From: Melastoma dodecandrum
Taxonomy: Eukaryota > Streptophyta > Magnoliopsida > Myrtales > Melastomataceae
Assembly: GCA_029817715.1 (NCBI GenBank)
Contig: JARUPY010000397.1
Location: 8,928,001-8,992,000 of the forward strand
Reading direction: 5' to 3'
DNA: 64,000 bases
Part shown: positions 32,018 to 42,368 of the stretch, piece after piece
Layout: every line of letters starts with the position of its first letter
How positions within the stretch are numbered: the first letter of the stretch is position 1
Position numbers and translations under genes: made by a program
The notes under the pieces: generated by a model
The model's input: the letters and a program-made list of their open reading frames with translations, nothing else
Database searches by the model: none
What the model was told of the DNA's origin: nothing

Positions 32018-34642
32018 ATGCGTCCTAAGCACATTGAAGATTTATTTTGGATTGATCCTGAAATTGAGAGAGCGTTTCGAGCACAAAGAAAAAGTTGACA
32101 AAGCACGATGGCAGACTAAAATCAGATCAATGACAATATAAATGGCATTTACAATGAGATCTAAGAACTTAATCCACCAGCTCCTAGAAGGACGATGCGT
32201 GACTTTGCTCACCTTACTCCCCACTAGTGAACCGGATTTCTTCATCCATACTCCACATGATCGAGAACTTAAGTTTTGGTGGCTTATCAAACGAATACCC
32301 TCATTGGCACGTCACTCTTTTTGAGGATTTATTGATCGCTAAATTCGCACACCGCAAGTATACGGATCGCAACAAGTAATATAGAAATGAGCAGAGTTAT
32401 CGTTCCCATGAGGATAGCAATTAAAATCCTTTAGCATATACAATTGCAATTTTTATGTAGCCAAACAAATAAGAAAAATTGAGATTTTAAATCTGAAAAA
32501 TAAACTAATAAGAAATAAATATCAAAGCAAATAATCGGAATTCAACAGATGGAAAAGCCTAGGATCAAGTATCCCCTCCTTGTTTCTTTAAACCCCTTCA
32601 CTCGTTTATCCCAAATTTATACTAATTCTGTTTACTAACCTGATTCTTATGTCCCTAAGTGCCTCTTCCCGAGTTTACAAAGGATTATTCTAAACCACTA
32701 TAAACCTATATCCCTATAGTGAATTACGAAGGCCAGAACACATTAAGATTCAATCTTTTATTGGTTACCTAGAAGTTTATCTCCCGATACTACTTACTAG
32801 CCAATTCGCTCCCGCGATATTAACCAAGGCTATTTTGTTCATGTTCTCTCCTAAAATTTCTCTCCCGAGTTTAATTTAGGATAACAAATCAATACAATTC
32901 GTTGATTAGACAAATTACATGCATTAAGATCAAACGAAATAAATAAACATCCAAAGTACGAATTTGTTCTAAAACAAGTTCAGGAAATTCAACTACACAA
33001 TTTGGTTCAACATAATCCTAGCAAAGAAAGTTTAGCCGAGCATCGTTTTCGAGACACAATTCAAAGAAAAGAAAAGCATCCAAAACAATAATCTAACTCC
33101 CTTCTTCTCCCCCGTCGTAGTCTCTCTATAGCCTAAGGAACAAAGTCCTTTTATAGTCCTAAAGAAATAAACCCTAGAGAATCTCTGAAAAATCCGGGAT
33201 AAAATCTTTTTTTTCTCTTCAATTAGTCCTCCTCCACGTGACCTTCAAGTCTTGTCCTTTGCACAGAATCTTTGTAGATTTGCCGAAATCTTCTTGTTTT
33301 CGTTTTTAATCTGAAATAAACCCAAAATTCGGCAGTATCCAAATTCTCGAGAATAATGTGAAATAACAAGAAATAGTATGCAATAAGCGCGATATTTTAC
33401 AAATATAACAAATTTTAGGTATGAAACTGATATAAATAACTCTACTTTCATATAGTCATCATTTATGCGACATGTTTGGATATAATGGAGTTTCAGCCGA
33501 GGTACATGAATGAGATTGTTACTGATTTCATTATGGGACAAGGCTCGATCATGGCATTATTCTTTGTCAAGAGATGCAATATGATCTTGGGAGGATCTTT
33601 CCAAGCAATTTTTGACAAGATATTTCCTATCGAGCCAAGCCATATGGATCAGGAATAAAATCACAACCTTCCGTTAGCATTCAACTTAGTCGATGTATGA
33701 AGCTTGAGACCGTTTTAAAGAATTGTTACATCTATATCCGCATCACGAGATCCAGAAGTGGATGCTCATGCAAAGCTTCTACGACGGCCTGGCATATCAA
33801 ATACAATCTAGGATTCAATTGTAAGAGGAACTTTGATGAACAAGACACGTGAGGAATCATTGGAGTTGTTTAAACAAATCGCGAACAATGGGCAGCGAAA
33901 AACATCAACAATAAGAGTCGATGGGTTGCATCAAGTAGATTCGATGATAGCCATAATCGCCAGGCCAGGGAAGTTAGTGTTCTTCGAATGGTAATACCAG
34001 TGTTTAATAATATGTATTCTGATGCGTAGGTAGACGAAGATTAGGGAGAAGCACTAGAAACAAATTATGTATGAGCCAATCTACGGTGCAACTCATACTA
34101 CAATACCTACAATCCTGGATTGAGAAATCGCTTAAACTTCTCATGGAGGAACAACACAGGCCCACAAGAACCAACTCAACCAAGGATGAGCCAACCTCCT
34201 ATTTTTATCACGACAAAATAGTCAACTGTAAGTGAGAATAGGCCTAACGTTTATGATTTACAAAACAAGTTGTTTGCCAGCCAGGAGAAAACCCGAAAAC
34301 AATAGGAGGAGGTTAAAAAGTGATAAGAAATGATCCTGAAGGACCATCTACGTCTATTAAATAGCTGGAAGTACAAATTGGGTAGATTGTAAGTTTAATT
34401 ACCAGCAGCCAACATGGAACTCTTTCGAGCAACAATGATGTAAATTTGAAAGGAGAACATTGCACCACCGTCACCCTTCACAATGGGCGCAACTTCGAAG
34501 AAGCATTCGAAAAGATGGAGGTGGAGAACGAGCAAGCCAGAGAAAAACGTCGTTTGTCGAAAATAAGCAAAGTATGAGGAGAGAAAAATGACGAGGAACC
34601 TACCAACGTCACAACCTCAAAGGTACATACCATAACAATCCT
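32018..34642 (+). pseudogene. Athila gag, split by a solo LTR
   Basis: Begins MRPKHIEDLFWIDPEIERAF (from 32020) and reaches PPAPRRTMRDFAH near 32215, the Athila Gag N-terminus. After the solo LTR 32333-33461 it resumes at 33467: joining across the TSD gives FEDLCDMFGYNGVS, then EIQKWMLMQSFYDGLAYQIQ at about 33740 and TRVDGLHQVDSM at about 33915, and the distal NGRNFEEAFEKMEVENEQAR near 34490-34550. Several stops. Gag is cut at 34642 by the copia LTR before any protease. Confidence 0.8.
32333..33461 (-). mobile_element. Solo LTR of an Athila-like element
   Basis: 1129 bp, TGATCGCTAAATTCGC...TAGTCATCA on the plus strand, flanked by the perfect 5-bp TSD TTTAT (32328-32332 and 33462-33466). Its minus-strand start TGATGACTATATGAAAGTAG matches the start of the E LTR, so a relative of E inserted into E's gag in opposite orientation and lost its body by LTR-LTR recombination. 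Confidence 0.92.
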
Positions 34643-35890
34643 TGTTGATATAATGTGGTTTTGATGATGACAAAGGTTTGATATTGCTAATGTGATGTTT
34701 AAGTGTATAGAGAAACACGTCTTCGAGTGTAGAAGCTGGTATCTGTTATCGGAGCAATATGATAGAGTTATGTGGAAGACTTCAATAGAGGAAGAGATGT
34801 AGTCATCAAAAATGGTGTTTTGAGGACAAGATCTACTATCCAGTCCACTATCTCTATTGTAAAGATAAGCCTATGTGTCACAGATGTTATAACTCTCCTT
34901 ACTGGAGGACTTATAACGGTTACAGAATGGTACTTCTGTGAATGATGATGTCCTATTTGATTTTAGTTTTTTCATGCCACACCATCTTGCAACTAATAAA
35001 TCCCCTAACCAACATATGTAACAACCGGCAAATAGAATAAGAAGGTTGATTATTGGAGGAGGAGAAAAATGTGATAACAGAATATTGAAAGATTCTTACA
35101 TGTGACCTTCTAGATTTTGGAATCCAAATAATAGCGCTACCATCACGAGAACAGGTGACAATATTGTCATGACTAAACCTGAAATCATGCACCACATTGC
35201 ACAAAGTAACCTTAGTGGAAAATGGAAAGCTCTTGAATCTTTCTATGTAGAAGAAAAAAATAAAAGAGGATGCATCTAAAGTCACATGCCAAGAATTTTT
35301 GAATTTTGAGGGGCCTTCATCCTTGATTGTTTCAAAAGTTTAGAGCGTCCATTGTTCATTCACCAAGCCGATCACCTCTAAGAGAGAGAGAGTCTTCTGT
35401 AGCTGTAGACTGGTCATTTTGTAGTTGTTCTATTTTGTGCAGGTTGTTAGTCACACAGATTGTGTACAAGAGAAGTCGTGTGACGGGTTATCCTATGCAT
35501 GGCAGGAGGTAGCCATTAAGCCACGTTGGCAGTGAGGTAGCCGTTAAGTCATAGGCTGAGTAGCAGTTGTTAGTCACTGAGTGTCTGTACGTGTTAGTTA
35601 CATTTTGGGCAGAAGTGTGGATCTGTAATTTCCCCTGTTCTTACATAATGAATACGCCCTTATTAGGGTGAGCGCCGGAAGAGTGGACGTAGGCATTGTT
35701 TGCCGAACCCCTAAAGATTTTATGTCATTAACACATTGAGATTTTATACCTCAAAAATGGAAATCTTTCCAACAGATCCAGCTTTGTAATCTGATAGAAC
35801 ATTGCTTCTATAGTTAGATCCAATTGAAAAAGTGTTACAGATTCTATTGTACTAATTCAATCCCCTTTTTAGTGCAATGTTATACCAACA
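34643..35890 (+). repeat. 5' LTR of the SIRE-like copia element
   Basis: Starts TGTTGATATAATGTGGTTTT and ends TTATACCAACA, followed by a decayed tRNA-Met primer site (ATTTTTATTAGAAC). The first 310 bp align with the start of the minus-strand LTR that ends at 42357. The middle carries a WD40 gene fragment, and the later part has the GGGTGAGCGCCGGAAGAGTGG U5 motif. Confidence 0.8.
34960..35300 (-). pseudogene. Captured fragment of a WD40 (BRWD/PHIP-like) gene
   Basis: One 79-nt exon (35100-35178, minus) encodes FSHDNIVTCSRDGSAIIW followed by IPKSRRSH, a WD40 repeat strand of the kind found in plant WD40-bromodomain (BRWD/PHIP-like) proteins. It is preceded by an intron acceptor TTTCAG and followed by a donor ATGTAAGAATC, with intron sequence on both sides, so it derives from genomic DNA and not from mRNA. 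It interrupts the copia LTR at about 34955 and is absent from the other copia LTR. It cannot encode a protein by itself. The exact parent gene is inferred from the motif only. Confidence 0.65.
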
Positions 35891-36060
35891 ATTTTTATTA
35901 GAACATGCATAACGATAAAAGCTTAATCGTTTATTGAGAGATATGAAAGGATGTAAATTGGGCACATGCACGTTGTTGGACTCAACAATAACAATCCACC
36001 ATTATTTGATGGATAGAACTTCTCTAGCTGGAGCAACAAAATGGAGTTCTAGATGACATC
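35891..36060 (+). other. Copia leader, no gene
   Basis: Spacer between the primer-binding site and the first gag codons; A/T-rich, with a short CCACCATTATTTGATGG segment that starts the copia Gag homology. Confidence 0.4.
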
Positions 36061-37826
36061 CCTTGAACCGAGGTATTTAAGGATCATTAGAAATGGTCCT
36101 TTGCTTCATAGAGGATAAGATGTGAAAGCTGAATATGGCAATACGATTTCACTTTCTAATGAGAAAGCTAATATCATTAAGCTTAATGTTATGCCTGTCA
36201 ACTTTCTACATTGTGCTCTCTCTCCTATAATTGTACAATGAGAAAAACAATTTGGGATCAACTTATCTTGACCCATGAAGGGATATATCAAGTCAAGGAA
36301 ATGAGAGTGAATCTGTTTGTGCAACAATATGAAGCTTTCAAAATCATCAACAACTTAGCCCTTCTTGCGAAAACTTACACTAATGCTGAATTGGTGAGGA
36401 TGGTCCTTAGATCTTTATCTATTACTTGGGAAGCTAAGATGACCACAATAGAGGAAGCCAAAAATCTAACAGCTCTAAAGTTGGGTAAGCTTATGGGCTC
36501 TCTACTTTTCTATGAGGAAAAGAAATGGTCATCTAAGCCTTAGAAGACAAATATATTGCCTTTAAGGCATTTGCTTCTCATGGTGATTAATCAGATGACA
36601 TAGAAGTAGAAATAGATGAGGAGCTCTCCTTACTTGTAAGAGGTTTGAACAAACTTCTTTAAAGGAAAAGCTCCAACGAAATGTAAATCCCAAGTGTTCT
36701 AATCTAGAAGATAAAAAGGGGCCACTATGTTACAATTGTAAGAAACTAAGACAATGAGGATTGAATGTCCTTTGCTAACTAGGAAGAATAAGTCTTCTCG
36801 AAACAAAAGAAGATCTTTGTTGGCTTGGAGTGATGGGGAAGACAATAAATTTAAGCCTGAAGATGAGCATAAGGCAAACTTATACTACATGGCTCGCTCA
36901 AAGTCGGAATATGACTCAGATGAAGAGGTATTATCTACATCTTTGTTCGATTTACATTCTAATAAACGTAAGGATTTTCTTACTGAACTCCTTGAAAAAG
37001 TAGAAGGAGTTTCCTCGAATAATCACTTCATATAAACGGAAAACAAGGTTCTGCAGTCTCAGCCGACTTCTCTGCAAAGAGAAAAGGCTGCCTTGGTAAA
37101 GCAAGTTGAGATCTTCAGCACAAAAGCACCTCCTCTGATAAGAGAACCTCTTCCTAAGGTGTGGAACGAGCTACTTGTTTATGACAAAGTGTGTTCTCCA
37201 CTAAATGAGACAAATACAGGTTTATTACCTAAAATTCATTGTCATGAATGTCACATAAACAAATCTGAATGCTTAGATAAGATATGCTACAAGACATAGA
37301 AAGAATGTTCTGTGAGTGGTCCCAAAATCGAGTAGAAACAGAAATTTGTGACTACACAGAAATATGATTCTGTGAAATGTTGTACTTCTGCACGGAAGCA
37401 TAACAAGAGAAGAATTAAGAACCATGTCGGATTGACAGAAAAATGGTAAATCCTGTCACTATTGTGGCATGCTTGGACACATGATCGGGCAATGTCAGTT
37501 CAAGAAGTCTCTAAGCATATCAAATGCAATTCTTTCAAGGAACAAGTCACAATCTTATGGAACCGACTTTAAGTGAGTTCATATTTTAACCTAACTTGTT
37601 CTTAATCGCGGGTATCTTGAAAGCTAAAGCCACAGTGGATGCTCACGCCACATAATTGGAGATCCTCTTAAGTTTTCAAGCTTAAAGTTACAGAACGGTG
37701 GTTCTGTGACCATTGGCGATGCTAGGAAAAGGCTATATTAAAGGCATTATAACTATTGGGAGTTCTGAAATAATGCAGATAGACGGTGTTCTGCTTGTTG
37801 TAGGATTAAAACAGTCTATTAAGTAT
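36000..37826 (+). pseudogene. SIRE-like copia gag and protease region
   Basis: Gag reads in pieces: IWDQLILTHEGIYQVKEMRV, then LVRMVLRSLSITWEAKMTTI and EEAKNLTALKLGKLMGSLL (36211-36543), the UBN2-type copia Gag. A linker (36754-37035) is Lys/Asp-rich. The zinc knuckle CHYCGMLGHMIGQC (C-x2-C-x4-H-x4-C) is at 37454-37495. Downstream SGCSRHIIGD (about 37645) marks the GAG-pre-integrase start. Frameshifts and stops are frequent. Sequence from 37827 on is duplicated in inverted orientation at 54081-54430. Confidence 0.8.
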
Positions 37827-38186
37827 GAGCCAACTCTCTAATAAGGGTTATGAAATAACCTTTAATGTAGAAGAATGTTCTAGTTCCACAGACGGCAAAG
37901 TCTGTTTCATTGCTGTATAAAGATCATCTACATTATTTTTCAAGACAATCTTCTGTTTACAAAGAAATGACATATTTTCTACTATGATGAAAATACTCTT
38001 GGCATAGGAAATTGGGACGCATCAATTGCCAATTATTGTCTAAGATTGCCAAAAATGAGCTAATAAGAGGATTACCGAAGCTCTCTTTTCAAGCAAACAA
38101 CTTTTGCGAAGCATGGCCTTTGGGAAAAATAAACCAGAGTCTCTTTCCCGAGCAAAGATTACACTACCACCACATAACCACTAGAA
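37827..38186 (+). repeat. Left copy of the inverted duplication at the inversion breakpoints
   Basis: GAG-pre-integrase segment with SNKGYEITFNVEECSSSTDG, ending at CCACTAGAA. The second copy is 54081-54430 on the other strand. After 38186 the sequence switches abruptly to minus-strand Athila pol. Confidence 0.88.
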
Positions 38187-38960
38187 ACACTAGAGTCTCC
38201 TTCCTCCCATGAAGTGCTTGGTTTTACGTCACTGGATTCAAGTTCATGATTAATCACTTGTCGCTCATCAACAATGTCGTCTTGCTTTGATTGGCACTTC
38301 CTCCCAAACAATGCTTCACTCTGCTTGCATTTACTTTAGACTTACCTTGATTATTCGTCCTCTCCAATTCAAGAGCTCCATTTGGGAACACTAGGGTAAT
38401 CTTGAACGGCCTTGTCCAACGAGATTTCAACTTGCTAGGGAATAATTTTAAACGTGAGTTAAAAATCAAGACGAGATGTCCTTGTTTGAACTGTCGATCC
38501 TTGATACGACGGTCCTGTAATTTCTTCGTTTTATCTTAATATATGGTTGCGTTAATTTTGTGATAATCCATGCAAACTCTCCAACCAGTAGGGATTGACC
38601 ATCTCGGGATGAGCTCGTTCTTTTCGTTCTCCACTACGGTCATGGCACCTTTCTTTGGAACATACTTGATTAGGCTCACCCACAAACTGTCTGAGATGGG
38701 TATATAATTCATGCATCCAACTACTTTATTATTTATTTTCTTATCACCTCTTTCATATTCAGATTGAGCCTCCTTTGTCACTTGATTAAAGCCTTTTTGT
38801 GGTTTTCAAGCCTTATTTTGTGCATACATATTGAAGGGGGCTGGATTCCTTAATGTTTGGAATTGTCCATCCAAGAGCTCTTTTGTGTTCCCGACGGACT
38901 TGCAATAATCCCTCATCTTGTTCATTAGATAGTGGAGCCGAAATAATAACCGGGAGAGTA
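38187..38960 (-). pseudogene. Athila RT and integrase tail (E pol), inverted
   Basis: Minus strand: 38781-38536 encodes YIPISDSLWVSLIKYVPKKG then VVENEKNELIP and GWRVCMDYHKINA, the N-terminal RT of Athila elements. Directly after a deletion, 38469-38254 encodes NSRLKLFPSKLKSRWTRPF and VFPNGALELE...KVNASRVKHCLGG, the integrase C-terminus of the same lineage. The orientation is opposite to E's gag and LTRs. Flipped with the inversion it would precede the 3' LTR at 54434, as it should. Confidence 0.85.
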
Positions 38961-39322
38961 CTGGATGAACTTAAAAATTAATGTATTATGCACAAAGTCT
39001 GAGTTCTACGTCAGCAAAATTAGAATTTTCCATCTATAGAATTGGCTTCAGGATTATATGTTTCCTTTGAAAGAAAACGTCCTCATCCCAAATTTATTCT
39101 CACCCTATTAGGAAAATATCAACCAGATCAGATCGTTCCATATTCCATAATAAGCAATCTCCAGTAAAACAGCCTGAAATAATAATACCATTGTTTTTAT
39201 CAAAATGAAATCAAAGAGGAGAAAAAAGTAGAATGGAAGGGTAAAAATGAAAGCCCTCCCATAGATAGCGAAAAGAAGCTTTCTTTAAGTGACTTGAATA
39301 ATTGAGGGTTATGTCCTTTTAC
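38961..39322. other. Spacer sharing a motif with the copia LTR
   Basis: 39103-39148 (TATTAGGAAAATATCAACCAG, GTTCCATATTCCATAA) is a near copy of 41869-41914 in the minus-strand copia LTR. Otherwise no feature seen. Confidence 0.4.
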
Positions 39323-40114
39323 CTGCTCAGCATACGGGGTTATGATTCCGATGTGAGAAGCACTGGCCCCTGAAGTCAGAAATGCCTTTACATGAGCTAT
39401 TGCAACATCAGCTTCCCCTTCATTGAATGTGCTCTCTTCTTCATCCCTCTTTTCTTCCATTTGACATCTAGAATTACATTAGGTCACTTCAGTTGCACAA
39501 AATCTCTCCACACATTCAAAGTAAAACATGTAAATCCGAACATCCTAATCCAGGTGCATTTTCCACACAATTCAAGGCTCGCGGGAAAGCACATAGAACA
39601 AATTGATTTCACTTAGTAATAAGAAAACGACAACATTTAAATTGTAAAAACCCAAACTATTAAGGAAATCCAACATTTCCTGTTGTCTCTTCACTCAACA
39701 AATAATTTATCTGTACCCAACTGTCTATTAGAAGAAGTGTTGACTAAGTTGAAGTAGATTTCTTCACCCCCTCCAGATCACAAAATCTATGGCCAGCTAC
39801 GCTTGGATGGGCTTCAATGTGTTGTAAAGAAAATTATATTACATTTCATTAGTAAAAGCAGGATCTACAAACAGTTATTCGCATCTCTCCAGTTATTAAC
39901 TATAGTATCAACGACTTAATCAACAACATTGACTGATAGTTTACCTTGTTATCATAAACTTCTTTAGAAGACCAGCACATGACGTACCCGTGCATACGAT
40001 ACTGAATGGTGAGCATTGATGTAACCTAATTTCCGCTTCAAACAATGTCCTTCCCAATCCTTTATTTTCAGCTTCAACAGATTGAATGGTTGGGGGAAGC
40101 TGGAGGTGGTCACC
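39323..40114 (-). pseudogene. Fragment of an IGHMBP2/SMUBP2-like DNA/RNA helicase gene
   Basis: Three exons with introns still in place. Exon 39945-40114: GDHLQLPPTIQSVEAENKGL with GRTLFE, then (after a small deletion) MLTIQYRMHGYVMCWSSKEV and YDNK before a GTAAAC donor; these are superfamily 1 helicase motifs III and IV. Exon about 39719-39823: EAHPSVAGHRFCDLEGVKKS with an internal stop, then LLLID. Exon 39323-39467: MEEKRDEEESTFNEGEADVA then GIITPYAEQ before a GTAAAAG donor. Presence of introns means genomic DNA was moved or left behind. The piece lies between the copia 3' LTR and Athila RT, where neither element should carry a gene. Motor domains are incomplete, so no function is expected. 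Confidence 0.85.
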
Positions 40115-40425
40115 GACTAGTACACATCGTGAAACCTATCACATACCACTGTGTTCTTTTAGGGGATTTAACATTTATGTTGTCTTTTCATTGCAAGGAT
40201 AGGAAAGGGAAATTAAGGAAAACACACCACGCAAAAATTCCCCTTTCTCATAATTAAAAAATTATTTCCCTCCTTCCCTTCCTTTTTCATAGTTTCCAAA
40301 CACATGATTATAAAGATCCGTCAAAATGTGGAAACTCTCGAAATTGAATAAGAGATGCAGAAACTCCACCAAAGTCATAGCTGTAAATTCTAGGAGCAAC
40401 ATAGTTTAGTTTATCATTTTGAAAT
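40115..40425. other. Helicase intron remainder and MITE-like sequence
   Basis: Continues the helicase fragment 5' side. 40150-40300 is flanked by TGTTCTTTTAGGGGATTT and CTTTTTCATAGTTTCCAAAC, similar in style to the MITE at 31392, but no TSD was fixed. Confidence 0.3.
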
Positions 40426-42357
40426 TGTTGGTGTAACAATGACACTAAGAGGGGGTGAATTAAATGGCCTTTTTAGCATTTTTACAACTAATAGAACCCA
40501 GCAGCGAAAGGTTAGGTTTCTGTAGGTTACAGAACCCTTGTACACAATAGATCCTGAAGTGAACTGCTTGATAAGAGAACGATCAGCCAAAGTCTGATCT
40601 AGAATGTGACTCTGCAGTCTTGAGTCGGTTTCGATAGTGACAGAAGGTTGATGTAGAAGGTTGATGCTTCTGCAATCAAGGTTCTACAGATTCGACCACC
40701 GTAAGCGTGATCAGTAAGGTCTACTCCAAGATCTGAAAGATACTTATAGTAAAAGAAGGTTGTCAGAGAACCTTGTAGGATTTTGCACTACCAAGAAATT
40801 ATCCCTGAGAACTAGATCGAAGGAAACAACTCAAGAACATGATTGGTTTCTGTAGCATCAGATGTCAGGGCCTCACAGTGAATCGCCCAGACACGGCCCT
40901 TCTTCTGCTCACTGCCCTGGCACGTATACACCCCGACTTCTCCTTAAGCCTGTGCAGCCAGATCCTTCGCAACCTCACTCACGTCCGATGTAGCTTGTAC
41001 GCTGGGCTCTAGCCTTCTGCAACCAAATTCTCAACCCCAAAGAGAACGAAAAATCACAAATTTCTCAAGCTACAATACAATACCCCAGTCTACACGTAAG
41101 TCCTCAACTACTATCAGTCTAACAAATGATCCTATCTTATACAAAATAGAAATACATATTTACAAAAGGTACAGTGATTGACGGAAGTCTCTGCAAAGCA
41201 AGGAAACAAAATATCAGCCAAATAAAACATTCCCCCATTGGGAGAGATACTCCGTATCACTTAGAGATCAATCATGCATCTGGTCACGATTGTGTTCACG
41301 ACCCTAAGAGATAGGGCTTGCAGAAGGTTTTGACAGATAAGATCCATCTGGCTTCTGTAAATGAAAATCAGATAATCTTTGTTTCCATAAGTGGTTGACA
41401 CAACTTCTGGATACAGACACGTGTGGGATGCGTCTATATTCAGATGGGTTATCCTTTGCCATGATTCATGACGAATATGGACGTGTTTAGATGTAAGAGG
41501 AAGGATAAATTGACCATTGATAGTTCCAGATAAATCTGCAAAACCTTATATCAGTGCTTTCCATATATAAAGTGATTTCTTCCCTTAAAGAGAGTAGATC
41601 AACTCACATGGAAATATCTCGTAATCAAAATGATTTAAAAGCATTTTAATTAACATAAAATATCATATGAATGTATTCAAATAATCAGATGATTAATTAA
41701 ATAATTTGTGATAATGATTAGGTGACAGAAGGTACGAATTAGTCTCTCCATACAGGTTAACCTTCCGTAGAGTAGTTGAAGCTTACCTTCTACACGGCAG
41801 AAACTTACCTTCTGTATGACATCATCAAAACCATACTAACAGAAGTTACCTTCATCGATAATAACCATATTAGGAAGATATTAACCAGATTAGATTGTTC
41901 CATATTCCATAAAGAGGACGGTCTCTTTAGTTCTAATATCTTTCAAAACTAGAAATGAACTTGATATCCAAGTCCTTCCACAAACGAACCTACACTTAAT
42001 TTATGAACTAGTTTAATAAGAATTAATATTGAGTATGATAAGGATAAGTATCCTTAGTGCTCGCGTTTAGACAATCTCCAATGAGGAAATCATCATTCAA
42101 AGAAGTGTCATTCTGTAACCATTGTAAGGTGAGTTATAGCATGGGTGAAACAGAGGCTTATATCTATAATAAAGATAGTAGACTAGATAATAGATCTTGT
42201 CCTCATAACACCATTTCTGATGGCTACATAAAAGAGCTCAAAATTTCTCAAATAACAGAGACCGACTTCTACATTCGAAGACCCGTTCCTCTGTACATTA
42301 AACAACACATTAGCAATACATAACCTTTGTCATCATCAAAACCACATTATATCAACA
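40426..42357 (-). repeat. 3' LTR of the copia element (inverted)
   Basis: Minus strand starts TGTTGATATAATGTGGTTTT at 42357 and ends TGTTACACCAACA at 40426, after the GAATTCACCCCCTCTTAG-like motif typical of copia LTR ends. A TATATATGG box lies near 41565. At 1.9 kb it is longer than the 5' copy, which has lost the middle. Opposite orientation to the 5' LTR at 34643. Confidence 0.82.
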
Positions 42358-42368
42358 ATCTCCCCATT
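42358..42368 (-). other. Polypurine tract of the copia element
   Basis: Minus-strand AATGGGGAGAT directly abuts the 3' LTR start, confirming that internal copia sequence lies to the right. Further purine tracts (AGGGGGAGT, GGGGGAATAAC) recur at 42480-43140, as in SIRE elements. Confidence 0.8.

Noticed and set aside
34638..40425. A TSD for the copia element
   Set aside because: The left flank ATCCT does not match the flank ATTTC beyond the 3' LTR (minus sense); helicase sequence lies there, so the original right flank is lost or displaced.
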